Below, piece by piece: positions 47,466 to 60,000 of a stretch of 64,000 nucleotides of DNA (position 1 is the first letter of the stretch; each line of letters starts with the position of its first letter). The stretch comes from Cristatella mucedo (taxonomy: Eukaryota > Bryozoa > Phylactolaemata > Cristatellidae): NCBI GenBank assembly GCA_009760855.2, contig WPIO01000001.1:11608001-11672000 (forward strand), in the 5' to 3' direction. Under the pieces are notes generated by a model. That model was not told where the DNA came from and did no database searches. It saw only the letters and a list, made by a program, of their open reading frames with translations. Position numbers and translations under genes: made by a program.

Positions 47466-48279
47466 TCTTGTCAGCTCTAAAAAGTCTCAGCAGAAACATG
47501 GAAGCAAATTCGTATGTAAAATGAATGAGGGTTTGGGATAAATATGAAAATGTGGTAGTACAGTTGAAAAAGGCATTTGCTATCTGCCGTCTTAGCCGCT
47601 GTAGCTGGTAGCTTCAGTTGAGCAGAACAAAATTAATACAACGTTTGACCCAATAAATGCGAGAAGTCTCAGCCTGAAGGAGGAGTCATTTCCAAGCTTT
47701 TTTATTGTTATATATTTTGATAGGTACTAATTTTCGTAACAAATATTTATGTTTTTTGTGGCTACTCGGGTCCATGAAGACTAGAGTTTTTAAATGGCCG
47801 ATGCTGCAGGAGTGGCCGGGATTGCATGCCGACGCCAGGCACAGATTTTCACAATGCAGCTACACAGGAGTTTATCGCTATTGGTCATAGCCAGTGTAGC
47901 CAGTTTGTCGGACTATGCATACCGAATGCACTGAACCGGCTTGCATTCGTTCGTGGCACTATCTTAATATTCTGCAGGCTGATTAAATGCAATTTAAATG
48001 GGCGTTTAAGAAATCGTAATCTCTAAGCTTTGGAATTTCTTACTCAAACCAGAAACTTTAATGTGTAACCTATAAGAAAGCTAGTGCAGTGATGTCGGAT
48101 GTTCATCAACCATGCAATCGTGACGTGAGTTACAAAAGAAGTAAAAACAAAGTTGTAAAGTCCGTTTGGCTATGTGCTAGCTGCTAACTCACACACTTCC
48201 CGATGGGAGAAATAATGTGAAGCCTCAAGCCCGGCATGTTTCTAGTGAGTCATTGAAGTCATGACCAAGCTAAATGTAC

Positions 48280-48560
48280 TGTAATAGAATGTATCTCCGT
48301 CTGTAACTCCACAAAGCCATAAAGACTAAGGGGATGTTACGCATGAGAGTTTTGTATTGCGCACTCACAGCCTAAGCGGCTTTCGGTACGCATTCGGTAG
48401 CCAACGGACTTCATCTCACCCAACAAAGATAAAGTAGAAAGCATAGCAGAGTCGGGAGAGCAGTTGAGGTAGTGAGTAGAATGGAAGTAGCAGCTCAGGA
48501 CCGCTGAAAAGGATGAGCCAGAGTCGGCAGCAGGAGAGTAGTTGTTGTTGCGTAAGTGAG
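48280..48560 (-). mobile_element. LINE lineage B 3' end, reverse
   Basis: The minus strand reads NNNYSPAADSGSSFSAVLSC and NCSPDSAMLSTLSLLGEMKS with the lineage tail GGAGTTACAGACGGAGATAC. It is similar to the copies at 34.5 and 56.1 kb. Confidence 0.7.
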
Positions 48561-48639
48561 TTAATCCATATTTTATGTTGAGTCCCCAAAGTTGGCCGAG
48601 TAGCATTAACAGGTCTTTAAGTCATGAACCTTTTTTAAG

Positions 48640-50130
48640 CTTAAAGTAGAAATGTAACTATGAAAGATCACAGCTTTGTTCTTATTCAGGTCATCAAAAG
48701 CAAAAACACGTCCAAGGTGCCAATATGGGAGCAGCATAAATGTAGGCGTTGCATTTGCTACCGTCTCAAATCGATGCAAGACAGTGATGATATATCAACA
48801 GCGTTTTTTCCTCCAAACTTAGTAAGTCAAAAAAGTGATATGTTCTCTTTCAACTCATTGCCCAGGTTCATTCTCGGCGAAGTCAAGATGAGTAAGCATG
48901 GCCAGCCGAGCGTACCGGCAGGCAGCTCCGGTTTAGGCTGCAACAGGCTGCCAAATTTGTTGGTAGACGCTCTATTAAATTAGCAATGCTAAGCCAAAGC
49001 TTAAGATAATTAAGATCTAAATGTCGCGATTAATAATAACTAAATGTCGCGAAGTAATTAAATGTCGCGAGGCCTCACAGCTCATCTAACCACAACTTTG
49101 CCTAGTCTTATGTAGCATCATACTGCTTGGTACGCGGCAACGGACGTTGCGAAAATTTAGTTCTTATTCGTAAGTTAACTATGGCGCCACTTGCCTTGAA
49201 TGGCAATTACTCGTCATTAAGTGGGTCATTGTGCGCCTGCCTTGCTAGACTTTACAGATGGCGGATCCAGAGCCCGGCCACTCGAGTGCAGAAAAAAGCT
49301 TCAGCAACAGAAGACTTTGGCGTTTTCTGAAAGCTTGTATGAATGCCTATCGGACGGATTTCGCCAGCCCAATATAGTGCCGCCCATTGTTAGTTGACGA
49401 GAAGAGAATTAATCATCGCCAGCCAGTGTGCACAGATTTGTATAAATATACACTCCTTGAGACCATGAGATGAAAGTTCCTAGTGAAATATGCTTTCTAT
49501 TAATCAAGTCAGATAGGGGCCGTGCTCGTGATATTTAGATTCCTAAAAGTTATAGTGGAAATTTAAAAATAGAAATGTCATAATCTAGGGTTTAAACCTA
49601 TAAAAGACTATCCGGAGCGATGGTTATCAGTTACACGCCTTGGCTGATATGTGCACGTGAGTCTCGCTGGGGCTTTGAAATATACCATTCTTCTGTAAAC
49701 GAATGGAACTCGCTTGTAAGCGTTTTTGATCGATGTCGTACTTAGCTATCGTCGCTATACCTGCGTGAATCGGTGCAGAATCTATGACTTTAGCTTAGTT
49801 TCGAGGTGCCCTCTTCACCACTAACTGTCACGTGGACTGCAAAGACTAGCATCCGTCATGTTCACTGTGTTGGTGGTGAAGAACTTTAGTACGGGAGCCG
49901 CAACAGCGATTTCGTAACAATATACTGCCGCTAATACGTCGACTTTAACTCTGGCTGAATAAATTTAGCCGTAGTGGCTGGCCCCTAGCCTCCGACGGGC
50001 CAATATATTAGGTAAACTCACTTGCGACGCTCTTAAATGAAGAGAGCTGACATAAACCGCTATACGGATCTGTAAAAAAAGGTAAAAACTTAGCTGCCTA
50101 CCCCTGCGCCGATTCATCAGATCGATATTT
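48640..50130. other. No gene recognised
   Basis: No defended exon. Near 49018-49070 the 12-mer TAAATGTCGCGA occurs three times in 53 bases; otherwise unremarkable. Confidence 0.4.
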
Positions 50131-50134
50131 AATA

Positions 50135-50765
50135 ATAAGAATAATAATGCATTTTAAAAAGCGCTCTCAGAGAACTCAATCTCTTTCTAGGCTCTTTACA
50201 TTTGCTGTAAAGGAAAACGCGATTGAATGCTGAGTAATATCATGCTTGATAAACAACATGAATAGCATGGCTAGAGGTGACATGCACAGGGTCAGCATGC
50301 AAGTGTGGTTAGTGGCAGCATGCACAGTGTCAGCACGCATAAGCATATGAAGGAAGAATCACAGAAATCAGAAGAAATCAGAAGAAATCAAAAGAATCAC
50401 ACTGAATGCTGCCCTAAATAGGTGTGTTTTTAAGTTTTTTTTTAATGTGGTCAAGTCAGGGGACGTTCTGACGCCAGTCGGGAGTGAGTTCTAGGCTTTG
50501 GGAACATACGAACTAAATGCAAGGTCTCCAAAGGATTTGGGGTTTGAACGAGGTAGTGGTAAACTGTTGGATTCCGAAAAGCGGGTAGTACGATGCTTGG
50601 CCTGGTGGGGGAGTAGATCTGAGGGATAGGCTGGAGCCAAAGAATGAAGGGACCTAAAAGTGAACGACAAAACCTTGAAGTCGATCCGTTGCTTGACTGA
50701 TAGCCAGTGTAGGTCAGCGAGAACTGGTGTGATGTGGCAATTGCAACGCTTTTGTATTGCTGACA
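50135..50765 (-). mobile_element. LINE lineage A 3' end, reverse
   Basis: The minus strand shows an open segment with ITPVLADLHWLSVKQRIDFK and FGDLAFSSYVPKA, followed by GCATG-rich 3' sequence and the tail at 50150-50210 with an AATAATAAG run. It contains a short GAAGAAATCA tandem repeat at 50366-50395. Confidence 0.75.
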
Positions 50766-50959
50766 TTCGTAACTAAATGGCAGCAAAACTTTGTGAAATT
50801 GTATAGTGGTTACAAAGAAATTTCTAATGATGGGCAGATCTGGTGTCAATTAGGGACAGACAGCCTGACCCTCAAAATCGATCGGCCAGCACATGTCCGG
50901 CAGCAGCATCGAAAGCTTTCAATTATGAAGGCTGTTCAATTGTGAAATGGCGTTTCGTT

Positions 50960-51210
50960 TGATGACTAAATCGAGTCCACCGCCAAGACTGCCGACTTGC
51001 AACTACTCAACATCGCAAAAATATGGACCTTAACAGATAAGAATAGTACAGCCGAGCTGTACGATGCATTTGTGACATCTGTTGTAGACTTCTATAACTC
51101 GATACCTGCTAGTCTTCCTGCGTACGCAATAGGAAGCTTATAGCTGGTGCAAAACAATGCAGTTAGGTTTATCGTCCATGACCGTGGAAACAATTATACT
51201 CCCTTGGTGG
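50960..51210 (+). mobile_element. LINE lineage A coding fragment, degenerate
   Basis: LLNIAKIWTLTDKNSTAELY and VTSVVDFYNSIPASLPAYAI correspond to HNIAKIRACLDKDTTSKLVH and the following segment of the best copy. Stops are present; no tail found. Confidence 0.55.
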
Positions 51211-51954
51211 GGCCCTTGGTGAATTTAGACACTAGACGTGCGTGAGTGACAGTCAAGCAGCCACTAATAGCTTGGACGATAGATCGCTGGAATTCCGAGA
51301 CAGAGCTGCCGGTCACCGCTGAGGGTTGCTTGAACGAATGGCTCGACTTCCCACCTTTGTGAGCGCGCTTGGATATACCTTTCTTTCTCAGCAGTATTGT
51401 TTAGTTGGCCTGCTATTTTTTTAGCACAAGATTCTGTCCTAAAGAGATTGATTGAACAAACGGTCATTTCTCTTGCACTAGCTTTGCGACAGCCACGTGG
51501 CTAAGGGCTAACGTAATTGGGGCAAGCGATGCCGAGCGAGAAGTAGCTTGCCCGCCTATAGCCGGCTACAATTTAAAGCAGATGGTATTACATCCAGTTT
51601 GCACTGTTAAGAAAGACGCACCGGCGAGGTCTATGACCTATACCCCACCACCCTTGACCAAATTTTGTGCGCCTAGTCAAATGAATCCAAGGTTCAACCT
51701 TAGCGAAATTCTGGCTACGTTTGCTGAGTTCGAGTTTGACTTTTTGTTTGGGTAAAACCCTCCTTGAACTGATCTGAAGGAAGACCTTTATTGCCTGGCC
51801 ATACGACGAGTCCCCCTCCAACCGTTTTTGAGTGGTTGGCCTCATCAAGATTTAGCTCCACGCCTAATGTCTAACTACGGCCTTGGACGAATTAATCTCA
51901 AATTTTCTGCTTTAATATGAGTTTCCCTGGGCTCGGTCTATCGTGGCTGGCAGA

Positions 51955-52040
51955 CATTGGCCGGTCACCATGGCGAAGGTGCAAGGTCCTCGCCTTCTGT
52001 GGCCTAGGTCGTGGGCTCAAATCCTATGGCATATGTAAAA
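51955..52040 (+). repeat. SINE family 2 head
   Basis: TCCTCGCCTTCTGTGGCCTA and GGTCGTGGGCTCAAATCC, then GGCATATGTAAA; truncated by the next insertion. Confidence 0.5.
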
Positions 52041-52057
52041 AATACAAGCTAATTTAA

Positions 52058-52205
52058 CAGCCTCTTGTTTACAGCGACTGAAGAGCCTTTAAGGCTATCA
52101 CCACCGCTTGCCGTGGCAGTATAAGATCGCCCACCGCATGATTCAAACCCACGAATTCGGGACCGAGGTCGTGAAAAGCAAACGCCCTACGTAGTGAGCC
52201 ATCAC
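52058..52205 (-). repeat. SINE family 1, reverse
   Basis: The reverse complement matches the copy at 16317-16505 from the tRNA-like head (GTGATGGCTCACTACGTAGG) through GATCTTATACTGCCACGGCA to TGTTAAATTAGC. Confidence 0.7.
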
Positions 52206-52699
52206 AGCACCTGTATAGAGATTACGTGCTCTTAAGGGTGCTGGACAAATAAATTATTTTTTTTATTTATTATCTGGCAAGCAGTAGCGCTCGTCAGCCC
52301 CTGCTCGTTTACTGAGTAACTCAGAATAAAGTGGCTGTTCGCGAAGGCAAACAGTGGGGCGGTCATAAAAATAAGTTCATCGGAGTAAAGGCTTGTCAAG
52401 TGTTGCGTATGCCTGTTGCTGCTTTTGTAATTAGCACGGCTTCCGGCCATTAATGCATGCTCCACCTGCAGCCGGTGTTACGGCAATTGACTAGGCGCAA
52501 CGTCCGGCCTTTGATGTAGGGGATGTTGCCGCTGAAGCTGCATTCCATCAACTTTGGTGATTCACCGACCTCTCGTGTATATACTCATTGAGAGGAATAA
52601 AGATGGAGTCTATTTTCCCACTCACGCCCACGCTGGTGCCCCTGTGAGACTCCCAAGATCTGCCACCGTCGGAGCTACAATAAAAATAATGATAATAAG

Positions 52700-53030
52700 A
52701 ATACAATTTTTAATAACTCTCTCAGAGAACTCAATCAATTTCTAAGTGTTTTACATTTGCTTCAAAGGAAGCATGATCAAATGGTTAGTATTAACATGCT
52801 CAACGACAACAAGCATTACTTAAAGGTGCAAACCTTATGATCTAGTCTACTCACTCAAAGGACGGCTAATAATAATAATATTATAACAACAATAAATTTG
52901 TATTGCGCCCTCGGATAATCCAAACACTTTCTATGCGTTTTAGCTTCTTTTTAAACGTGAAGTCAAGGGATGTCAAGACTCCAGTCGGAAGCGACAAAGC
53001 TGTTTTACACTTAATTGGGAGTCAGCGATA
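52700..53030 (-). mobile_element. LINE lineage A tails and C-terminal scrap, reverse
   Basis: Two reverse tail sequences (AACTCAATCAATTTCTAAGT; GCCCTCGGATAATCCAAACA) around an AATAATAAT run, followed by a short coding scrap read on the minus strand. Confidence 0.55.
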
Positions 53031-53307
53031 CATCAAAGAAACTCGCCATCGCTTCATTTACAGCAATGAAGTATGGCCCTGAAAGCCTCTACTAGGCTCT
53101 AGATATTATGTGCTCTGGACTAATCGTGCATGCTTGAATTTTTGTTACCTTCAAAAATCAGCAAAGTGCCACAAGAGCATCCTTCATTATTGTCGCGAGC
53201 TTAGAGGTCCGGCAAGGTTTCCGGCTCGGGATTTCAGAGCAACCCTACCCATAGCCCGGATGGTTTCGGAAACAGCCCAATAATTAGTTACGAGCAGGCA
53301 GCCATAT

Positions 53308-53323
53308 TTCGACAGTGCCGCAG

Positions 53324-53377
<54 letters not shown>

Positions 53378-53393
53378 CTGCGGCACTGTCGAA
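53308..53393. repeat. Perfect 86-bp palindrome with (AT)n core
   Basis: Arms of 21 bases (53308-53328 and 53373-53393, beginning TTCGACAGTGCCGCAGCCAA) are exact reverse complements and flank 44 bases of alternating AT, which are themselves self-complementary. The whole stretch can form a hairpin or cruciform. Confidence 0.9.
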
Positions 53394-53394
53394 T

Positions 53395-53527
53395 TATTAT
53401 TAATTTGTATAGCACCCCAAGAGAGCCTAATCTCTATTCAAGTGCTTCACATATGCCTCCGGGCTCGAGCCCACAACCTCAGCCAGATCGTGCTCGGGGC
53501 GAACACTTTAACCGCTGGACCAAATAT
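53395..53527 (-). repeat. SINE family 2, reverse
   Basis: Begins TTATTATTAATTTGTATAGC and contains CTAATCTCTATTCAAGTGC, CATATGCCTCCGGGCTCGAG, and GCCAGATCGTGCTCGGGGCG: tail, body and boxes of the family in reverse. Confidence 0.7.
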
Positions 53528-53928
53528 TCGAGGGATTGAAGGGAAAGAAAGAATCTAGAGTCGGCTTCGGGAGCAAAATTCTGCTTCAGCGACGTCGCTG
53601 GCAAAATCCTTTGCTGAGACTGGCTGGCTGACTATTTTGCTTTACTGACTTCTCTGGCTAAGTGAGTGCCATATGGTAGCCACTCATTTCTCACTGACCG
53701 GATTTCATAGGGAAGTCGCTCTATCTATCACACACGTTTAATAATCTTGGTCTATTACCGTCTAAATAATCAATAAAATATAAATAAGAAAATATCCAAT
53801 TTCAGCTACCGTATGTTTATTTTTAGGTATTTATTTGATCCTAGCAACAGTGGTCAAGCTGTCGCTGTGCAGGGACCGAGCGAGTGCTGAGCGCTCTCTC
53901 CGGTCTCCTCAGCGGAAGCGGAACGGCG

Positions 53929-54018
53929 ATGGCGGCCCCGGCGTACCATTTTACAGCCGAGTCAGTTTCGGACTCAGTCTTCGCCGACTTTCAAAGTCTC
54001 AACAAGTTAACGGAAAAG
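53929..54018 (+). CDS. COMMD7: COMMD7-like exon 1
   Basis: The start ATG in GGCGATGG is followed by 30 codons and donor GAAAAG|GTAAAG. The leader just upstream is GC-rich and contains AGCGGAAGCGGAA, which resembles paired ETS sites of housekeeping promoters (inference). Confidence 0.78.
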
Positions 54019-57000
54019 GTAAAGAAAATAAATCACGTCTGTTTTTTTTATAATACTGCTGTTGGCATTCGGAAGCTTGCGCATTGCGAGCTGCGCTTTC
54101 TATCGGTTTGGGATGACACTCCCCCTTCGGTTGTGGTCCGATCGTGCCCGTCACTTATGATTCGTACACTAAGTTCACATGGCTGACCCGCTAAAAGCTG
54201 GCGATATCGAATAATCGTGGCGTGTCTAAATGGCTGCAGGTCCATTGCAGATTTTCAATGAAGTATCAAAGGTTGTTTTGGAGTTCTTGGTGCAGCCGAG
54301 ACAGGTAGGTTCGCATGCTGCCGTTATGCAAATAGTGCAAGTGCGTATTGTTTTAAGAGTAAGCAAGGGCGCGCGTTCACGTTAGATTTTTTGTCGTTTT
54401 TTTCACAGACTTTTAATACTGACTGCCTGGTTGGTTTCCGTGCCAGTATAATAGGGCAAATGACTGGCAAACACGAAAACCCTTGTTTTTTTAAGCACAG
54501 CAGGGCAATCTCACATCTTCAGACGCCAAGCTTGCGAACAAAGTCACGGTGGCACTAATTCTGATCAAATTGTTGTGTTTTTTATTTTGTGTGCGTGTTG
54601 TCCGAACTGCAACGTTCGTCTCGAGTGTGTTGGTTGCCAGCGTCTTTCGGGCTTGAGTCGTACAGTCAGCTCTATAGTCAAGTCTGCCAACTTTCAGCTA
54701 CATAAAATTGCTAAAATTCGGGCTTGTTTATACAGGATACCATATCTAAATTGGTTAATGCACTTGTATACAAAACTCTCCTGCGTAACACCCACACGGT
54801 CTTTATGACTTTGTGGAGTTACAGACGGAGATACATTACATTACATTTGTGAAATCCCGTCTTGACTTCTGTAACTCACTGGTTTCTGGCCTACCGGCCT
54901 GTGCACTCAGGCGACTACAGCTGGTGCAAAACTCTGCAGCTAGGCTTGTCTGTCGTGAGCGTCGCAGTTGCCACATCTCACCACTTCTCGCCAACCTGCA
55001 CTTGCTCCCAGTCAAGCAACGCATCGAATTCAAGGTTTTGTCACTCACTTTTAGGTCCCTTCGTTCTTTGGCTCCAGGCTACCTATCAGATCTACTCCCC
55101 ACCAGTAAGCATCGTACCAGCCACTTTTCGGAATCGAACTGTTTACCTATACCTCGTACACACCTCAAATCCTCTGGAGATCGTGCCTTTAGTTCGTATG
55201 CTCCCAAAGCCTGGAACTCACTCCCGACCTGCGTCACGACATCTCCTGACTTGTCCACTTTAAAAAAGAACCTGAAAACACACGGCTGTTTCGTAGCCAA
55301 GCTTAGTTCTTTGTAGTTTGGTTTTTGTTGATTTGCGAGCCGACGAGATAATGGAGGCTACTAGGTTCTAAGCGTTCTGAACTTGAATCGTAAGAGAGTG
55401 CCAGGGTGCCCCCAATGGATATTGACCTCTACTTGTTTTTGTATGAACTGGTTTTCTGTTTTTTGGTATCGCTAGGATGTCTGCCCGGCTAAGTCAGGCT
55501 TCGTTTCGGATCTGGTTGATCGACCAACGATGCAATATCGTTCAATTTGAACTAGTGTCCCAGCTGATTGGTGTTGTGCTGATTGCTGTCTATTACGGAA
55601 TGGACACTGCCTTGCTCTAGAGAGCAGAGTTTTTAAAGTTGCCATGGCGAAGAAATCTGCTGTGCTTCACGTTACGCAGCCATTGAGATGGGCTGGCAGT
55701 GACATTGGCAGCGCGTGGAGCACTAGCGCCCAGCGATTCAAGTGATTAGTTTGTATGTAAAATGAATTGAGAATGCTGAAAGGTAATATTTAGTCTGTAG
55801 TTGCTGCTCCCTGTTCAGTAAGCTAACTTTGCAGAAGCTTACTATCTTTTCGATCACATCGAGCCACGGCTCGTTGGTAAATTTTGTCTTATAGAATTTG
55901 CATGCTTCCTTTGTATTTTACAGTTAAACTCAAGAACAAATTGTAGCAATATTGTGCTACCCCCCCCGCCTCTTAAAATTCTATATTAAGGGTTGTGAAA
56001 ACTGCTAGAAAGCACTCACTGCTTGCATGGGTTGATTTTTGCATGCTGACCTTGTTTAAAGAGTGACTTACCAGTGAAAGTATATGTGACCTGTTGTTCA
56101 ACGGATACCGAGTAAGATTTTTAGGCTGACCCACAAGTTCAGCTTCGACTCGGCTCCTCCATACCTAGCTGAACTGCTGCATCAGTTTCAGCCTACTCGT
56201 GCCCTCAGGTCCTGTTTGGACAATAAATTGGCTGTTCCATTCCTCTGCTTAAAGCCCGCTTGCGACAGAAGCTTTAGCTCTGCAAGTCCTAGACTGTGGA
56301 ACTCGCTTCCACAATTCTTAGGCAACGATAACTACTCTCTTGCTGCCGACTATGGCTCATCCTTTTCAGCGATCCTGAGCTGCTACTTCCATACTCACTA
56401 CCTCAACTGCTCTCCTGACTCTGCTATGCTTCCCACTTTCTCTTGTTACGTGAGATGAAGTCGGTTGTCAACTGAATGCGTACCGAAAGCCGCTTAGGTT
56501 GTGAGTGCACTATGCAAAACTCCTGCATATTATCAACATTGTCTTTGTGGAGTTACAGGCAGAGATACATTACATTGCGTAAGTTCTCCAAGTGCCCATA
56601 GCTTAGGCCGAAAACATGTGCACACTAGACAAGTGACCTGTTCATGTTAACGCATTCGAGTTTTAGGGTTTATATAGAGTTTCAATATTTTTCCTCTCCT
56701 CGTTTGTACGTGTCTATCTATTGGGGTTTTCTATAAACCCTTCTATCATGGGCAGCCCTTGAACTCTGGCTCTATGGAAAGTATGGCTGCCTGTTGGTCC
56801 TTCCATAATCCTATGGCTGTTAGTTCCTTGTTGGTCTCTCTTTTTCCAACTACCATATGTTAGGCAAGGTTATCTTTCTTTGAATTGTACAACCTACTGT
56901 CTTTCTTAGAAAGACATTATCTGCTTGATGCATAACATAACATATGCAAGTTGTACCTTCTAGGATCATCTTGCTCTAGTATTGGCTGCCATTGCTGTGA

Positions 57001-60000
57001 GCATATTAATTCTCTTGGTGAGGCAACCCATCTATGGTACAAGGAATGTGATTGATCACTGTCGATCATTCCAGTGTTTGCTTTGCATATATCGTAGCGA
57101 TGGCCTGGTGTATATTTTGCCAAAATCAATCCGTTATATTGTGCATACTAGCCACTGTCTCATAGTGTGTCTTAGCTGCATGGTTATGATGTCTGTCTGT
57201 CTACTCTCAGCGATTTAACAGACCGAGCAAAAAGCTCGTGCAGTCAGTGTGCTCGATGTTCTCAGCAAAGGAATTAGCCATCTTTTGGATTGTTAGTTAG
57301 CCTAGACTTGTATCAAACATGGTGTGGTAATAATTTAAGTTGAATGTTCCATTTCTATCTCTTTAATAGACTCTAGCATTTGCCCTTGTTATAGCATTAT
57401 ATGTTTATCACTGTCCTGCATGAACGATTTGATCAGACGGATTGTTTTAGCTAAGAGCAGCCCATCTCTATGAGGAGTCAGCAACCTTCCTCGTGTGTGA
57501 AACTGCTGGTCAATTGTGTTTGTAGCCCCCCCCCCCGTGATTTACCTTTTGTTTTGTTCTTGATACTCCCTTAACAAAAGCTGGCTTCCCTCATTTTTGC
57601 ATCCCACTCGTCGTAATATGCTTTAATGGGTTAGCATTTCGTAAATTATGTTATATTAGTGCTGTGCTTGCAAAGCAAAATCTGACTTTTTGCTGTAAAG
57701 AGGGAATACTGTCCCCTTGGGTGTTACTGAGCTATACAAGGATTCTGGCTCATAAGCAGTTGCTTCAGCCCCCTTTTGTTTACTTAGATTGTATCATATC
57801 TTTTGCTTATAACCCGATAACCCTACCTGTTCAGCTGTTATCGCGGTGCAAAATATGTGCTGATGTAGAGATTTTTTTAGAGCTCGAGGTTCGTTGATGA
57901 CATACAAGCCATAGCAGAGCGAGGCAAAACGGATGAGCAATATCTTTGCAGAGTAACAAAGAGTCTTCTTCTGTTTGTTAACAGTAAGTATGAATCTTGC
58001 AAGGGTGACAATTAAATTCTTCGTCTTGTACATGGTATACCCAATTCCCCTCCTCCCATGAGATTGCCTCAGTTAGTCTTTTTCTTGTTTAATGTGAAGC
58101 TGGCTGGTTTATTTTTGGTTTATTGGTATTGCAGTCATTATTTGCACGTTCGGCCATGATTACACCTTTTTTGAAAGAAGTTGTATAGTGCCTTGTAGAG
58201 ACCAAGCTTTCTTGGGGCACTATGAAAACGGCCTATTATTGTTGTAGCCTCATATGGATGTATGTAGGGCAGTTGTAGTCCTACAGGCTGCAAGTTTGCA
58301 AGATGCTGCTCCACATCGATGTCATGTATTTAGCACGGTCTGTTCATGGACATTGAGCTCTACTTGTCATATATGGAGCACAGCCCCAGCCCGAGTTTGT
58401 ATGCATTGCACGGGTTTGAGTTGGTGCAATTCCTACTGCTAGCATATACAGCTGGTAGCAAAAGATTACAGGGATATCACAGCTACATGGTGCACGGAAG
58501 CATGCATGTCTTCTGTGACTGCTGCCTAAAATGTGCTGAATGATACAGTGTTGCTGTGAGAAGATGCTACTGCTCTACTATTGGCTAATAGAGCCAGAGA
58601 GGTGATACAAAGGAGTGTGAAGATTGGAAGATAAGCTGATCAATTTGATGTAGTGTCTGCTCAGAAAGTCTGACGGAAATCATAAAGCTGTCGTAAGATT
58701 TACGCAGCTGACGAATTGGCAGCTACATCTTGTTGACTTGACAGCTCTCAGTCCTATGATTCATTTGTATTGCGCCTTAAGGAACTTAATATCCATGCAA
58801 GTGCTTTACTTATGCCCCAGGGCTCGAGCCCAAGACCTTATTCTCATGCAGCATCTTACCTCTGGGCTAAACTAAGGCAGCATGCTGTATTTGTAACTTA
58901 GCCACAATTATATATTTCGATGTCATACGTGTATGAGTGTAGGTTTCTTCTGCTCACTCTTTCACATTGATGATGTGAGTAAAGCCTTCTAATTGTGAAA
59001 AGATAATTTCATCTTCACTAGTGAATACTTTTCCCATTGACTTCATTACACCTTTCAAGACCTTGTTGTACTTGTTGGTTATTGAGCTTGCCACCACTAA
59101 CCATCGATCGTGCTTCTTTTGCAGCAAATATAAAGTGCCTAGAAAGAGATAGAGTTCTCTGAGGGGCTTATATATATCAAATGGATTATTATTATTATTA
59201 TTATTTCAAGTTACTTATCCTAATTAGGCCCCTGGTAATTTCTTTCGTGTGCTATAATGATCGTGCTTCTAGGCAGCCTGCATTCTTTTGTTTTTTTCTT
59301 GCTTTTCATTCTCATCTTGTTGCTTTGAGCATCATATCTATCTACCTGCTATCTATCTATCTACCTGCTTTCTATGGCAGCCTTAATATATTTTTTTTAA
59401 ACTGTTGGAGTACCAAACTTTTGGCATTGCCATCAACTTGATCTCTCGGGATATTATGATCATCTTTTCCACTTCTCCATGGCCGTCATTGGTGGCACTG
59501 GGGTAATCGGCTCCTTGTGGTAATCCAATCATTTTTTGGGTACAGTTTAGATACCGGTATGTCTAATTGTATCCAAGTGCAACCTGCTTTAGATTTTATT
59601 GTTTCTTGCTGTTACATTTAGTGAGTTGCAAGGTAAAGGGCGTTTGATGCTATTGGATGTTCCAGATACATTTTGTAGGTGCAGATAGCTTAGCACAATG
59701 ACATACACTGCTCTCCAAAAGTTTCTACACCTGGTCCATCAATCTGAGTTCGGTTGTTGCTAGTGCCAGTATTCGAGTAACTCATTAAGCTACACTAATT
59801 ACTAAATTTTAATAATCTGTCAATATAAATTTGCTCTAAGTTGTAGTTTGCTACGTTTGGCTTAGTAAGTAACTGCATTCATCGGCAACCGAGTCAACGG
59901 TTCCCATGTAAACAGAAGGGCAGTTGTGGTCGCGTGACCAACTGCCCTCCTTGTCAGTGACATCCAGCAGAGCCTATTTTTTGCCCATTTCGTCACCGAC

